Shown: piece by piece, positions 11,135-40,123 of the stretch
Layout of the letters: each line of letters opens with the position of its first letter
Numbering within the stretch: position 1 is the stretch's first letter
Source of the DNA: Lepisosteus oculatus
Taxonomy: Eukaryota; Chordata; Actinopteri; Semionotiformes; Lepisosteidae
Direction of reading: 5' to 3'
Length of the DNA: 64,000 nt
Assembly (NCBI RefSeq): GCF_040954835.1
Contig: NC_090709.1
Span: 40,990,490 to 41,054,489, forward strand
Program-made: the position numbers and the translations under genes
Notes under the pieces: model-generated
Told to the model about the DNA's origin: nothing
Databases searched by the model: none
Seen by the model: only the letters and a program-made list of their open reading frames with translations

Positions 11135-14049
11135 GACAAAACAGGTGAGCAGGACGGAACCGGAGCTTGCGGGCGGTCTCTGCCCTTTCCCCGCGCCCCG
11201 CAAGAGAGTGGGGGGAGACGAGACAACGATCATAACGGTAATAAACAAGTGCGGGTTTATTCCACGCTGAAAAGAAGAGAAACAGCGTTTCGGCTGTGGA
11301 GCCTTCGTTCGGGCTTCGGAATCAACCTTCACTTAATAATAATAAATATTAATAATAATAATAATACAAAACGCGACTCGAGGGCTCGGGAAGGCGTGGA
11401 TGGTCGTGAAACTCGCTCGCGGGTGGGTGTGGGGGAGGGAGAGCCCACGCGGGCGTTCGCTCTCCGCCGGGATGTCGAAAGGACGCCGAGAGACGGCTGT
11501 GTCCGGAGAGATGCCGGGGTACCGGCTTCAACCACAGGGCTGGGGCAGCTTGTTCCCTACCCCCACCACCCTCTGTGTACAGAAGAGCCTCCTGTCCTGA
11601 CTGGAGGAGCTCACCCAGCTGTGTCTGGAGAGGAGCCGGGGTATCGGCTTCAACCACAGGACTGGGCGGCTTGTTCCCCACCCCCACCCCCCTCTGTGTA
11701 CAGTAGAGCCTCCTGTCCTGACTGGAGGAGCTCACCCAGCTGTGTCTGGAGAGAAGCCAGGGTATCGGCTTCAACCACAGGACTGGGCGGCTTGCTCCCC
11801 ACCCCCACCACCCTCTGTGTACAGAAGAGCCCCCTGTCCTGACTGGAGGAGCTCACCCAGCTGCGTCTGTATGAGAGAAGCCGGGGTACCGGCTTCAACC
11901 ACACGGACTGGGGCAGCCTGTTCCCCACCCCCGCCTCCCTTGGCGTAAGGACGCGCGGTCCCGGTACAACTCGCACCCTCACCCGCGGCGAAGCCGAGCC
12001 AGGTGGCGCCGCCGAGCCTCAGACTGGACGCGCAGTAGTACAGGCCCAGGTCGCGCTCCGAGGCGTTGGCCACCGTCAGGCTGAAGGTCCGATTGGCGGG
12101 GTCCAGCTCGGCGGAGAGGCGCGGGTCCGAGCCCGCGGAGAAGCTCAGCAGGCCGCGGGACCCCCCGGTCCTCTCCTGCACCGACACCCAGAGGAACGGC
12201 GGCTCCCCGCGCCGGTGGGCGACCCACAGCGTCCGGCTCTCGTGCCTGACGTCACAGGGCAGGGTGACGTCGTCCCCCGGCCGGACCGTGCGGCGCGCGG
12301 GGCCCGCCCGGGCGCTGGACACTGCGGGAGGGGGGGAGGGACAATTCAATCATTATTTATTAAAACAACAATAAATAACCATTTAAAAAAAAAAAACAGA
12401 AAAAGGACCAGGGCGAGGATGAAGATAATTCTTGCGAGATTTAAAGCTCTTTTTTTTCTCTCCCAAAATACATTACTTTTCTTCGGAACAGCCTCTCCTG
12501 AACTGGTTCTGTTCTTCACCCCTCTGCTTCTCCTAGTGCCACCACCCCCGGTCTCCTCTGTGTGCTGTCATTGTGTTTGATCTGGTGTAGTCTTCTTATT
12601 TAGTGTTGTTGTTTTCATCCTGTAAAGCGCTTTGAGAAGCCACCTTTAAAGGCGCTATATAAAATAAAGTTTATTATTATTATTGTTACTTATGAATTAA
12701 TCAGGATGCCTCTAGAGCACAAGGACGAGATGAAGGAGGGAAAGCGCGCAGCACCAAGCCGCGGACACACAAGACAGAAGCTGGACTCTTGTGAGCGGTA
12801 CCGCGGGCGGTTTTGGGATCTTGTTTTTAAGACGTCCGGGAGGTTGAATTCTGAGGTTTCACCGTGAGTGACGGAGATCACACTGACCCGAGTACCGCGG
12901 CGAGGAACACCTGCGCCCCGACAAAAAAATATATATATATATTTAAAAAAAATCCAGAAATTTTGGGCCGAGTCAAAAAGACGAGGCGTTTTCTCGCATT
13001 TTCACGACAAGACTCGGCTCCGGCTTTTGAATTTAATCCCCCCAAACAGCGGCGCTTTAATTTTTTTTCAGTTTTTTGTTATTTTTGTTTATAGCGAGCT
13101 GTTGGAAATCGGTTGTCCGGTGAGTCAGGCCGTTAAAAAGAAAATTAATTGAGCTCGACTCTCTGTCTCGGTGCGTCTCCCTTTCGGACCCGGAGCTTCG
13201 CGATCTAAAAAGAAGAAATGACAGCGAGTCTGGAAGAAAAGGGAGAAGTCCCAGAAGTCTCCTTCTTCACGGTTACACGACCCCACGTCCACTCCTGAGG
13301 GGGACGACGGATCTGCCTCAAACCCCCGGTTCTGTGGAGACGTGTCACCGGCTGGAGTCGTGTGTCCCGGTCCAGGAAACGCGAGAGTTTAAAAAAAAAA
13401 AACCCCAAAAACAGCAACTGAAGAGGAATTTAAAACAATTTGCTCGTTAATTAAAAAAAAAAAAGAAATGTCCCTGCGTGGACAGGATCGAGACCGCTCG
13501 AGACCGCGCCCGTGGAGAGCCGTCTTCATGCTTGAATACAAAAACCAGATGGACCAAAAAAATCGCACTAATCTACATTTTTTATTTAAAAAAAAAACCA
13601 AAAAGGTTCCGTCGGTCGTGTTTTTTTTTGCCAAAAATGAAAAACATGAAAACACTTAATCGATCAAACACGTCGTGCGGCAGCGCGGGCTCAAAGCGGG
13701 TCTCGCCACAGGAGAATCTGAATTTAAAAAAAACAAACAAACACTTTATTACTCTGTAATGTGGAGTTATTTAATTAGAATCCCGCCGGGTTTATCTGAC
13801 AGGTATCGAAGGATTTCTGGAAGTGACGACCCACGTCCTGCGGGAATTACACGAGTGTGGAAGAAGACGCATTTCACGGAGACCCGAGATAATATTCCTT
13901 CCTTCTTCCTTCCCCGTGCCCGGTCTTGCTCCTCAGGGCAGTTTTTCAGGGTCTCTGCCTCTCTGACCCCCCCACCCGCCCGCGTCCACGCGTGCCCCGT
14001 ACTCACGCGTGAAGAGGAGCAGAGCCACCCTCGCGCGCAGCCCGTCCAT
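8036..14049 (-). CDS. Single-IgV-domain type I membrane receptor with ITSM-like tail
   Basis: Five exons on the minus strand: 14049-14007, 12321-11983, 11066-10923, 9432-9383 and 8173-8036. All have AG/GT borders and phases 1,1,1,0, giving 237 aa. Residues 1-20 form a signal peptide. Residues 21-127 form an IgV domain with C37 (DDVTLPC), W47 and C111 (DLGLYYC), plus N-glycosylation sites N91 and N100. There is no J-like GxG strand. A proline-rich stalk with three Cys (139, 143, 146) precedes a TM segment at about 147-168 without a charged residue, then HRLRRR. The tail carries TDYAAV (Y200), which fits the switch motif TxYxxV, and LYSEI (Y224). A phase-1 Ig exon and separate TM exon are classical for Ig receptors. 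It is probably an immune inhibitory or switch receptor. XMIV/NKp30-like or G6b-B-like (MHC class III) relatives are possible, but orthology is not shown. Confidence 0.8.
8262..8872. repeat. Tandem 'GTGATGGACTGGTGTCCTG' array with CA runs, intron 4 of the IgV gene
   Basis: About a dozen copies of ACAGGACACCAGTCCATCAC (reverse of the family unit) separated by CA microsatellites up to about 60 bp. The same family occurs at 10.36, 14.44 and 62.9 kb. Confidence 0.85.
8880..9380. other. Intron 4 remainder of the IgV gene
   Basis: Unique, partly AT-rich sequence with no feature recognised. Confidence 0.35.
9440..10350. other. AT-rich unique part of intron 3 of the IgV gene
   Basis: An AT-rich non-repetitive stretch, in contrast to its GC-rich surroundings. 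No exon or repeat recognised. Confidence 0.35.
10360..10872. repeat. Tandem 'GTGATGGACTGGTGTCCTG' array, intron 3 of the IgV gene
   Basis: About ten units with TCCTGTGATGGACTGG and GTCCAGGGTGTGTGAG plus a GT run. It ends about 50 bp before exon 3 of the receptor gene and is in the opposite orientation to the 8.3-kb array. Confidence 0.85.
11515..11945 (+). repeat. ~121-bp dispersed tandem repeat, about 3.5 units, intron 2 of the IgV gene
   Basis: The unit runs GGCTTCAACCACAGG, CTTGTTCCCCACCCCC, CTCTGTGTACAGAAGAGCC, GGAGCTCACCCAGCTGTG. The same family recurs at 15.26, 39.48, 43.46, 52.80 and 61.55 kb, on both strands. Confidence 0.9.
12330..14000. other. Intron 1 of the IgV gene
   Basis: AT-rich, with poly(A)/poly(T) runs. 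A LINE/SINE tail at about 12613-12685 has AAAGCGCTTTGAGAAG and GGCGCTATATAA followed by TTATTATT. The rest is unique sequence without coding signal. Confidence 0.5.
12613..12685 (+). repeat. L2/SINE-type 3' tail
   Basis: A CTGTAAAGCGCTTTGAGAAG ... GGCGCTATATAA ... TTATTATTATT tail typical of fish L2-mobilised elements. Confidence 0.6.
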
Positions 14050-14435
14050 CGTGTGAGCGCGAGCCGGCGGGCCGGCGGACCCCACCTCACTGCGCGAGAT
14101 GGGAGGGCTTGAGCCCCCATTGGCCACCAGCGCGACCCCCTCCCACACACCGACGCCCACCGCCCAGCAGAGGGCGCTGTGACGGCCGGCGGGAAAGGGC
14201 GACTCCAGCCCAGACAGGGCAGGAAGAGGACGAGGATGAGTCCGTTTGCTCTCGGGGGGCGAGACACACAGCGCGATGGCGAAAGTAAGGACGCCAAACG
14301 CTCATCAGAGCCTGACTGGTCTCTCCAACCAGCAGGGTGAGGAGACAGACAGACAGCTGGACACCATAGAGGCCGAGAGACAACCCCCTAACGAACACAC
14401 GGGGGCCAGACGGACAGTGACCGCTAGACACACAG

Positions 14436-14790
14436 TGGCCAGAGTGTGTGTGTGTCCTGTGATGGACTGCTGTCCTGTCCAGGGTGTGTGAGTGTGTGTG
14501 AGTCCTGTGATGGACTGGTGTCCTGTCCAGGGTGTGTGAGTCTGTGTGTGTCCTGTGATGGACTGGTGTCCTGTCTAGGGTGTGTGAGTGTGTGTGTGTG
14601 TGTGTCCTGTGATGGACTGGTGTCCTGTCCAGGGTGTGTGAGTGTGTGTGTGTCCTGTGATGGACTGGTGTCCTGTCTAGGGTGTGTGAGTGTGTGTGTG
14701 TGTGTGTGTGTGTCCTGTGATGGACTGCTGTCCTGTCCAGGGTGTGTGAGTGTGTGTGTGTCCTGTGATGGACTGCTGTCCTGTCCAGGG
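14436..14790 (+). repeat. ~46-bp 'GTGATGGACTGGTGTCCTG' array
   Basis: Seven to eight units of TCCTGTGATGGACTGGTGTC / CTGTCCAGGGTGTGTGAG in the ZNRD1 to IgV-gene intergenic space. Confidence 0.85.
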
Positions 14791-14880
14791 TGAGCCCTGC
14801 CTTGTGCCTGTTGCCTGCTGGGACAGACTCCAGCTGCCCCAGTCTGTGACCCTGGACTGGAAGAAGCTGTCAGAAGATGG
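14791..14880 (+). repeat. Flank of the array: tail of an interspersed repeat
   Basis: After the last array unit the sequence continues GAGCCCTGCCTTGTGCC and GGGACAGACTCCAGCTGCC. This is the normal continuation of a widespread fish interspersed repeat, so the array probably expanded from within such an element. Confidence 0.5.
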
Positions 14881-14908
14881 AAGGAGACTTAAAACAAAAA
14901 TATCTTCG

Positions 14909-14914
14909 TTTATT
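14909..14914 (-). terminator. ZNRD1 polyadenylation signal (AATAAA)
   Basis: AATAAA on the minus strand, about 260 bp beyond the ZNRD1 stop codon and the first hexamer downstream. The 3' UTR is thus likely 15171 to about 14890. Confidence 0.6.
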
Positions 14915-15171
14915 TTGTTTTCCCACGAAAACGCCCCAAACAGACTCTGGGGGGGTAGGGGAGAAGAGGACAGAACCGAAACTCTGAAGAGTCCAGTTTG
15001 GCTGTTTTCCGGGATCCCGGTCCTGGAGAGCTTTGGGTTGAGAATGGGGGTGGTGTCCAGTGAGGCCTCGGCCCCTCTGCCCTCCTGGAGCTGACCGCTG
15101 CTCGGACGGTCCCTCTGCGGCCCAGGGGCGGGGAAGGAGACACAGAGAGGTGCCCCACCCCTCGGCGGCCC

Positions 15172-18100
15172 TCACGAATCCTCCTTCTCCTGGTACCTGA
15201 AACACACAGCAGTGTGTAAGACTGTGAGACCGGACACAGGGGCAGTGTCTGTGTGAGAGGAGCCGGGGTATCAGCTGGGCAGCTTGTTCCCCACCCCCAC
15301 CCCCCTCTGTGTACAGAAGAGCCCCCCTGACCTGACTGGAGGAGCTCACCCAGCTGTGTCTGGAGAGAAGCCAGGGTATCGGCTTCAACCACAGGGCTGG
15401 GTAGCTTGTTCCCCACCCCCGCCACCCTCTGTGTACAGAAGAGCCTCCTGTCCTGACTGGAGGAGCTCACCCAGCTGTATCTGGAGAGGAGCCAGGGTAT
15501 CGGCTTCAACCACACGGACTGGGCGGCTTGTTCCCCACCCCCACCCCCCTCTGTGTACAGGAGAGCCTCCTGTCCTGTCCTCAACCGATTGACTGACTGA
15601 CTCGATAGACTAATCGAGTCACTGATCGACTCGATAGACCGGTCGAGTCACTGATCGACTCGATAGACCGGTCGGGTGACTGATCGACTCGATAGACCGG
15701 TCGGGTGACTGATCGACGTGATAGACCGATCGAGTCACTGATCGACTTGATAGACCGGTCGAGTCACTGATCGACTCGATAGACCGGTCGGGTGACTGAT
15801 CGACTCGATAGACCGGTCGGGTGACTGATCGACTCGATAGACCGGTCGGGTGACTGATCGACTCGATAGACCGGTCGGGTGACTGATCGACGTGATAGAC
15901 CGATCGAGTCACTGATCGACTCGATAGACCGGTCGAGTCACTGATCGACTCGATAGACCGGTCGGGTGACTGATCGACTCGATAGACCGGTCGGGTGACT
16001 GATCGACGTGATAGACCGATCGAGTCACTGATCGACTTGATAGACCGGTCGGGTGACTGATCGACTCGATAGACCGGTCGGGTGACTGATCGACTCGATA
16101 GACCGGTCGGGTGACTGATCGACTCGATAGACTGGTCGGGTGACTGATCGACGTGATAGACCGGTCGGGTGACTGATCGACTCGATAGACCGGTCGGGTG
16201 ACTGATCGACGTGATAGACCGATCGAGTCACTGATCGACTTGATAGACCGGTCGGGTGACTGATCGACTCGATAGACCGGTCGGGTGACTGATCGACTCG
16301 ATAGACTGGTCGGGTGACTGATCGACTCGATAGACTGGTCGGGTGACTGATCGACTTGATAGACTGATCGGGTGACTGATCGACTGGATAGACTGATCGG
16401 GTGACTGATCGACTCGATAGACTGGTCGAGTCACTGATCGACGTGATAGACTGATCGAGTCACTGATCGACTTGATAGACCGGTCGGGTGACTGATCGAC
16501 GTGATAGACTGGTCGGGTGACTGATCGACTCGATAGACTGATCGAGTCACTGATCGACTCGATAGACCGGTCGGGTGACTGATCGACTCGATAGACCGGT
16601 CGGGTGACTGATCGACTCGATAGACCGGTCGGGTGACTGATCGACTCGATAGACTGGTCGGGTGACTGATCGACTCGATAGACTGGTCGGGTGACTGATC
16701 GACTTGCCGGCAGTGGGTGCAGGTGTAGAAGACGGTCTGTCCCTCGTCGGCGGACCTCATCTGTCGGGTGTGGTAGACCATCCCCTCCCGGCCACAGCGA
16801 GAGCACCTGCGGTCAATCTGGGGGCAGAGACACGGGTCAGGGGTCATAGGTCAGGGGTCACCCCCCCCCCACCGTCAGTGTGCGGACCTGGATTCAGCAG
16901 GGCCAGGGGGGTCAAGGCAGCCTATCAGGGCCCAGCGTGTCAGTCCATCTTGGTCCATTCAGAACCCAGAAGAACTGCAGACAGGGACCAGTGACCCCAG
17001 GACAGAGGTCAGGGACCAGTGACCCCAGGACACAAGTCAGGGACCAGTGACCCCAGGACACAAGTCAGGGACCAGTGACCCCATCACAGAGGTCAGGGGC
17101 CAGTGACCCCATCACAGAGGTCAGGGGCCAGTGACCCCAGGACAGAGATCAGGGACCAGCGACCCCATCACAGAGATCAGGGACCAGTGACCCCATCACA
17201 GAGGTCAGGGGCCAGTGACCCCATCACAGAGATCAGGGATCAGTGACCCCAGGACACAGGTCAAGGATCAGTGACCCCATCACAGAGATCAGGGATCAGT
17301 GACCCCAGGACACAGGTCAAGGATCAGTGACCCCATCACAGAGATCAGGGATCAGTGACCCCAGGACACAGGTCAAGGATCAGTGACCCCAGGACAGAGA
17401 TCAGGGACCAGTGACCCCATCACAGAGGTCAGGGATCAGCCACACCAGGACACAGGTCAGGGGCCAGTGACCAGTGACCCCAGGTCAGAGATCAGGGATC
17501 AGTGACCCCAGGACACAGGTCAAGGATCAGCCACACCAGGACACAGGTCAGGGGCCAGTGACCATTGACCCCAGGTCAGAGGTCAGGGACCAGCGACCCC
17601 AGGACACTCACCACAGGGCCCTTCAGCTCTCCCTCCTCCTCGGACATCATGGCGGTGCTGCTGGACTCCAGGCTGTTGAAGACGACCGACGAGGTGACCA
17701 CCTGGTCAGCGAGCTCTGCAGCACAGAGGGGGAGAGAGGGCACTCCTGAGGGACTGAGCCCTGCACACTCCTGGGGCAAATCCCCTCTCACACAGGTGGA
17801 GCAGGGGTCAGTGTGCCTGGTCCAGTCAGTCCAGGGGTCTGTGTCCCTGGTCCAGTCAGTCCAGGGGACAGTGTCCCTGGTCCAGTCAGTCCAGGGGTCT
17901 GTGACTCTGGTCCAGTCAGTCCAGGGGTCTGTGTCCCTGGTCCAGTCGGTCCAGGGGTCTGTGTCCTCTGGTCCAGTCTGTCCAGGGGTCTGTGTCCCTG
18001 GTCCAGTCAGTCCAGGGGACAGTGTCCCTGGTCCAGTCAGTCCAGGGGTCTGTGACTCTGGTCCAGTCAGTCCAGGGGTCAGTGTCCCCGGTCCAGTCAG

Positions 18101-18892
18101 TCCAGGGGTCAGTCGGTCCAGGGGTCTGTGTCCCTGGTCCAGTCGGTCCAGGGGTCTGTAACTCTGGTCCAGTCAGTCCAGGGGTCTGTGTCCCCGGTCC
18201 AGTCAGTCCAGGGGCCTGTGACCTCTGGTCCAGTCAGTCCAGGGGTCTGTGACTCTGGTCCAGTCAGTCCGGGGGTCTGTGACCTCTGGTCCAGTCAGTC
18301 CGGGGGTCTGTGACCTCTGGTCCAGTCAGTCCAGGGGTCTGTGACCTCTGGTCCAGTCAGTCCAGGGGTCTGTGTCTCTGGTCCAGTCAGTCCAGGGGTC
18401 TGTGTCCCCGGTCCAGTCAGTCCGGGGGTCTGTGTCCCCGGTCCAGTCAGTCCGGGGGTCTGTGACTCTGGTCCAGTCAGTCCGGGGGTCTGTGACCTCT
18501 GGTCCAGTCAGTCCAGGGGTCTGTGTCTCTGGTCCAGTCAGTCCAGGGGTCAGTGTCCCCAGTCCAGTCAGTCCAGGGGGTCTGTGACCTCTGGTCCAGT
18601 CAGTCCAGGGGTCTGTGACTCTGGTCCAGTCAGTCCAGGGGTCTGGTAAGGTTAGTTGGTGCCAAACAGCGCCACCCACAGGGAAACGCAATCCATCAAT
18701 CAATCAATCGATCAATCAATCAATCAATCAATCAATTGCTCTGAGCCACTGACCGCTCACGCCGATGTCGTAGCCGCAGCGCCGGCAGCTCACCACGTCC
18801 TCCACGCCGGGGACGGGCAGCACGGTGCCGCACTCCGGGCAGAACAGCGGGTCGCCGTGGAAACAGGAGCCGGGCAGGGCGTCTGCTGACAT
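15172..18892 (-). CDS. POLR1H: ZNRD1 / POLR1H (RNA polymerase I subunit RPA12)
   Basis: RPA12 is the TFIIS-like zinc-ribbon subunit of RNA polymerase I that supports RNA cleavage and termination in the nucleolus (family knowledge). Coding exons on the minus strand: 18892-18754, 17715-17612, 16817-16708 and 15196-15172, giving 125 aa against 126 in human. The N-terminal ribbon uses C18, C21, C36 and C39. The C-terminal ribbon uses C86, C89, C114 and C117 and carries the catalytic hairpin RSADEGQT (102-109) with D105 and E106. The protein ends in YQEKEDS, as human ends in FQEKEDS. The last intron (16707-15197) has a GC donor (CCG then GCAAGT) and a normal AG acceptor; no GT donor restores the frame to the conserved end. 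That intron is filled by a 29-bp array. A noncoding exon likely ends at 19686. Head-to-head with DDX39B. Confidence 0.95.
15263..15585 (+). repeat. ~121-bp dispersed tandem repeat, about 2.6 units
   Basis: Same family as at 11.5 kb. It lies in the last intron of ZNRD1 between the 29-bp array and the terminal exon. Confidence 0.9.
15590..16703. repeat. 29-bp satellite, about 38 copies, in ZNRD1's GC-AG intron
   Basis: Unit GATCGACTCGATAGACC plus GGTCGGGTGACT. It is CpG-rich and contains an inverted repeat (ATCGA-C-TCGAT) and the palindrome ACCGGT. The array begins within the 5' splice site of the intron: the last intact unit ends four bases from exon 4. Confidence 0.95.
16975..17600. repeat. 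~30-bp array in ZNRD1 intron 3
   Basis: Units such as CAGTGACCCCAGGACAGAGG TCAGGGAC, about 20 copies with ATCACAG and AGGACAC variants. The array ends within about 15 bp of the donor of exon 3. Confidence 0.85.
17805..18645. repeat. ~30-bp array in ZNRD1 intron 2
   Basis: About 28 copies of GTCCAGTCAGTCCAGGGG plus TCTGTGTCCCTG and variants. Confidence 0.9.
18692..18736. repeat. (CAAT)n microsatellite
   Basis: About ten ATCA/CAAT tetranucleotides directly downstream of ZNRD1 exon 2. Confidence 0.85.
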
Positions 18893-19014
18893 TGCTGCGG
18901 AGGGGAACCGATCAATTCGGGGCGACCGGCGCGCACCGCCACGACCCCGTTCTCGAAACCCAGACTAAATTCCACTATCAGAGAACAACCTGGCCTCTTT
19001 AAAATTTACAACCA

Positions 19015-19505
19015 GACTGTGGTCACTGAGCCTGTCCTCTCTGGACAGCTGGGTTTGCCTGTGTCCAGTGTGTGTGTCCAGGCTGTGGTCACTCTGAGCC
19101 TGTCCTCTCTGGACAGCCAGGTCTGCCTGTGTCCAGTGTGTGTGTCCAGGCTGTGGTCACTCTGAGCCTGTCCTCTCTGGACAGCCAGGTCTGTCTGTGT
19201 CCAGTGTCTGTGTCCAGGCTGTGGTCACTCTGAGCCTGTCCTCTCTGAACAGCCGGGTCTGCCTGTGTCCAGTGTCTGTATCCAGGCTGTGGGCACTGAG
19301 CCTGTCCTCTCTGGACAGCCAGGTCTGCCTGTATCCAGTGTCTGTGTCCAGGCTGTGGTCACTCTGAGCCTGTCCTCTCTGAACAGCCAGGTCTGCCTGT
19401 GTCCAGTGTGTGTATCCAGGCTGTGGTCACTGAGCCTGTCCTCTCTGGACAGCCAGGTCTGCCTGTGACCAGTGTCTGTGTCCAGGCTGTGGTCACTGAT
19501 CCTGT
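19015..19505. repeat. ~62-bp array in ZNRD1 intron 1
   Basis: About eight units with TGAGCCTGTCCTCTCTGGAC and TGTGTCCAGGCTGTGGTCAC. Confidence 0.85.
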
Positions 19506-19683
19506 AGGTCGTCAGACCCGGTCTCTTACTCGCTATTTGTAGGCGCCGTTCCAACTTGGTCTTTAAGAACAACCATCCGCCGAGTTAAGAGTCCTTGTAA
19601 CCGTCCCAGATAACGCCTATTCCGCATTATATCAGGGGGTCCCTACCGTGATCGGAGGTCAGTCGCGGGTAGCTGTCGCCCTC

Positions 19684-20320
19684 ACCTCGCTGTTGCGCCG
19701 AGACACGTGTCGTCCGCAGAACACAAACACAGTCGAGAGCTCTTCCTGGCTGCGGACTGCTGGGGCGCATGACGTCAGCCCGGCAACGGAAGTGACGTTC
19801 AATGCGCGCCGGCATTTAAAAAACACTTTTTGTCTTTGTTTTGTTATTCTATAGTGTCCGTATCTAAGTGCTTTTTATAGTAATACGAACTATATAAGAA
19901 CATTTATGCATGAATCTATTAATAGTCTGGGTAGAAATCAGAAACAAAATTATCTGAGGCTTCTCCCTCCGTCAATGTTTTTGTATGGTGAAAGCGAAAC
20001 ATTATTTCCATTAAAAACCCGGAAAAACACACCTCACGTCTGTAAAGATGTTCACTGATTGTGTGCTAGGTTATAATCACCTCTGGCCGCGTGCCGTTCT
20101 GTGTCTGTGCGTTTTTATTTGTGAACACCCTTTCTGTTTTGTTTGGAAAAAAAAAAACAAATAAAAGGTTGTGAGGGGAAAAAGACGGGAGTCCTGCGCG
20201 TAGTGCATCATGGGAAAACGGGAGGGAGGGGGACGGTGGGTCGCGGCGCCGGCGCACCCGAGTGACGTCACCAAACGCCCCGAAGTCGTTGCTGCGAGAG
20301 ACGGAGAAACCATTCGAAGG
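19684..20320. promoter_or_regulatory. Bidirectional promoter of ZNRD1 and DDX39B
   Basis: The divergent genes are separated by roughly 0.5 kb. On the ZNRD1 side a noncoding exon ends at 19686 (GCGAG then GTGAGG, minus strand), with TGACGTCA at 19770-19777 and an ETS/CRE composite ACGGAAGTGACG at 19786-19797. On the DDX39B side there is TGACGTCA at 20263-20270 and a noncoding exon whose donor is at 20320. The middle (about 19810-20180) is AT-rich with no other motif recognised. Confidence 0.7.
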
Positions 20321-21180
20321 TAAACGCGTTTTATTTCACGGTTAAAAACCACCACCCGCCCCCTCCTCTCAACGCGCCGTTTGCGGGTTTTTTTCTCCTC
20401 ATAAACCGCTTTCTTCCGCCTCTTCTCCGTGCTGGTCGGCGTGACTCCTCTCTCGAAGGGAATTTTTGTTTTTCGCGTGAGGGCGGTTTGCTGGGTGGCG
20501 CGACTGGGCCCGTCTTTTTGAAAGAACAAAAAAAAAAACCCGCACTGGGCCATTGTAGTTTTACACACACACACACAAAAAAAACCTCGAACAGACGGGA
20601 AAAAATCGGATTTCCTAACGCCCCTACACCCACTCGGGGTGCCCGCGGTCCGGTCCGGTCCGGTCCGGAGACACGGCTTGAGCCCGTCCCGTGAGCTTTC
20701 GCGTGTCCGTGGGAGTGGGAGTTGGGGGGGTGATCCCCCGTGTAGCCCCGATCTCGCTCACGTCCGGCGCGGTTTTACATCCGCTAGTTTAAAAAAAAAA
20801 AACACGGATCTGGAAATTGTCAGTCGTGCTGCTCGATCGGTCGAAAGGGACCGACGGGCTGGTTGTTGTCGGAGCCCGTTTGTCCCGGGACAAGATGTCC
20901 CCTCCACAGCACGGTGAGGTTGGCGGTACTATTGTACAGATCTTCGTGCGTGTGTGACCGCAAAAACACCGCCTTCAGTGGGACTGCTGGATTCAGAGAC
21001 TGCAGGTCCTGAACGAGTGCGGATCCACGTCTGCATTTAAAAGATCATATGTTCTCGTCTAAATGAGTAACAGGGTGGCGAGACACTCTGTTAAGGTTCC
21101 TTGTTCCGCCACGCACAGCTGTGAACACTCCTGTGTGAAAAATGGCAGTCTGTTCCTGTGGGGATCACTAACCAGACGTG
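20320..21180 (+). other. DDX39B intron 1, unique part
   Basis: GC-rich in its first half with a GGTCC run near 20650, then unique sequence. No snoRNA C/D boxes could be assigned confidently. Confidence 0.4.
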
Positions 21181-21535
21181 TTTAGGGAACTGCTGTGTCC
21201 AGTCAGTGTGTCTGTGTGAACCCCTCTCTCTCTCAGTGCAGTGTTCATGTACTGGAGTGTCCAGTCAGTGTGTCTGTATGAACCCCTCTCTCTCTCAGTG
21301 CAGTGTTCATGTACTGGAGTGTCCAGTCAGTGTGTCTGTATGAACCCCTCTCTCTCTCAGTGCAGTGTTCATGTACTGGAGTGTCCAGTCAGTGTGTGTG
21401 TATGAACCCCTCTCTCTCTCAGTGCAGTGTTCATGTCCTGGAGTGTCCAGTCAGTGTGTCTGTATGAACCCCTCTCTCTCTCAGTGCAGTGTTAGTGTAC
21501 TGGAGTGTCCAGTCAGGGTGTATTAGCCCCTCTCT
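21180..21535 (+). repeat. 62-bp array (acceptor-like unit) before DDX39B exon 2
   Basis: About 5.5 units of TGTTCATGTACTGGAGTGTC / CAGTCAGTGTGTCTGTATG / AACCCCTCTCTCTCTCAG. The array ends against the acceptor of exon 2 (AG at 21544-21545). The same unit precedes exons 5 and 9. Confidence 0.95.
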
Positions 21536-21553
21536 CTCCCTCTAGGTAATACC

Positions 21554-39920
<18,367 letters not shown>

Positions 39921-40117
39921 AACCAGAGGAAGCGTCCCACCCCCCCACCCCCCGGACCCCGCCAGCGCACAGAGGGGGGGGGCAGAAGAGAGATGTTCCG
40001 ACCCGACGGGCCGCACCGCCGCCCCGTGAGCGCGAGCACCCCCGCCCCCCAAAACCGAAGGGGGTCTCTCCATTTTCTTTTTGTAAACAAGCACACCGAG
40101 TCCATAATTATACAGGG

Positions 40118-40123
40118 AATAAA
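40118..40123 (+). terminator. DDX39B polyadenylation signal (AATAAA)
   Basis: AATAAA 198 bp beyond the DDX39B stop codon. The 3' UTR is short (39921 to about 40140). Confidence 0.7.

Noticed and set aside
15590-16703. CRISPR-like array (29-bp regular repeats)
   Set aside because: The units are directly tandem with no unique spacers, and they lie in a vertebrate intron.
16431-16847. ZNRD1 variant reading from exon 4 into the satellite
   Set aside because: The conserved YQEKEDS terminal exon is found at 15196-15172 and joins in frame through a GC donor, so the read-through frame is not the main product.
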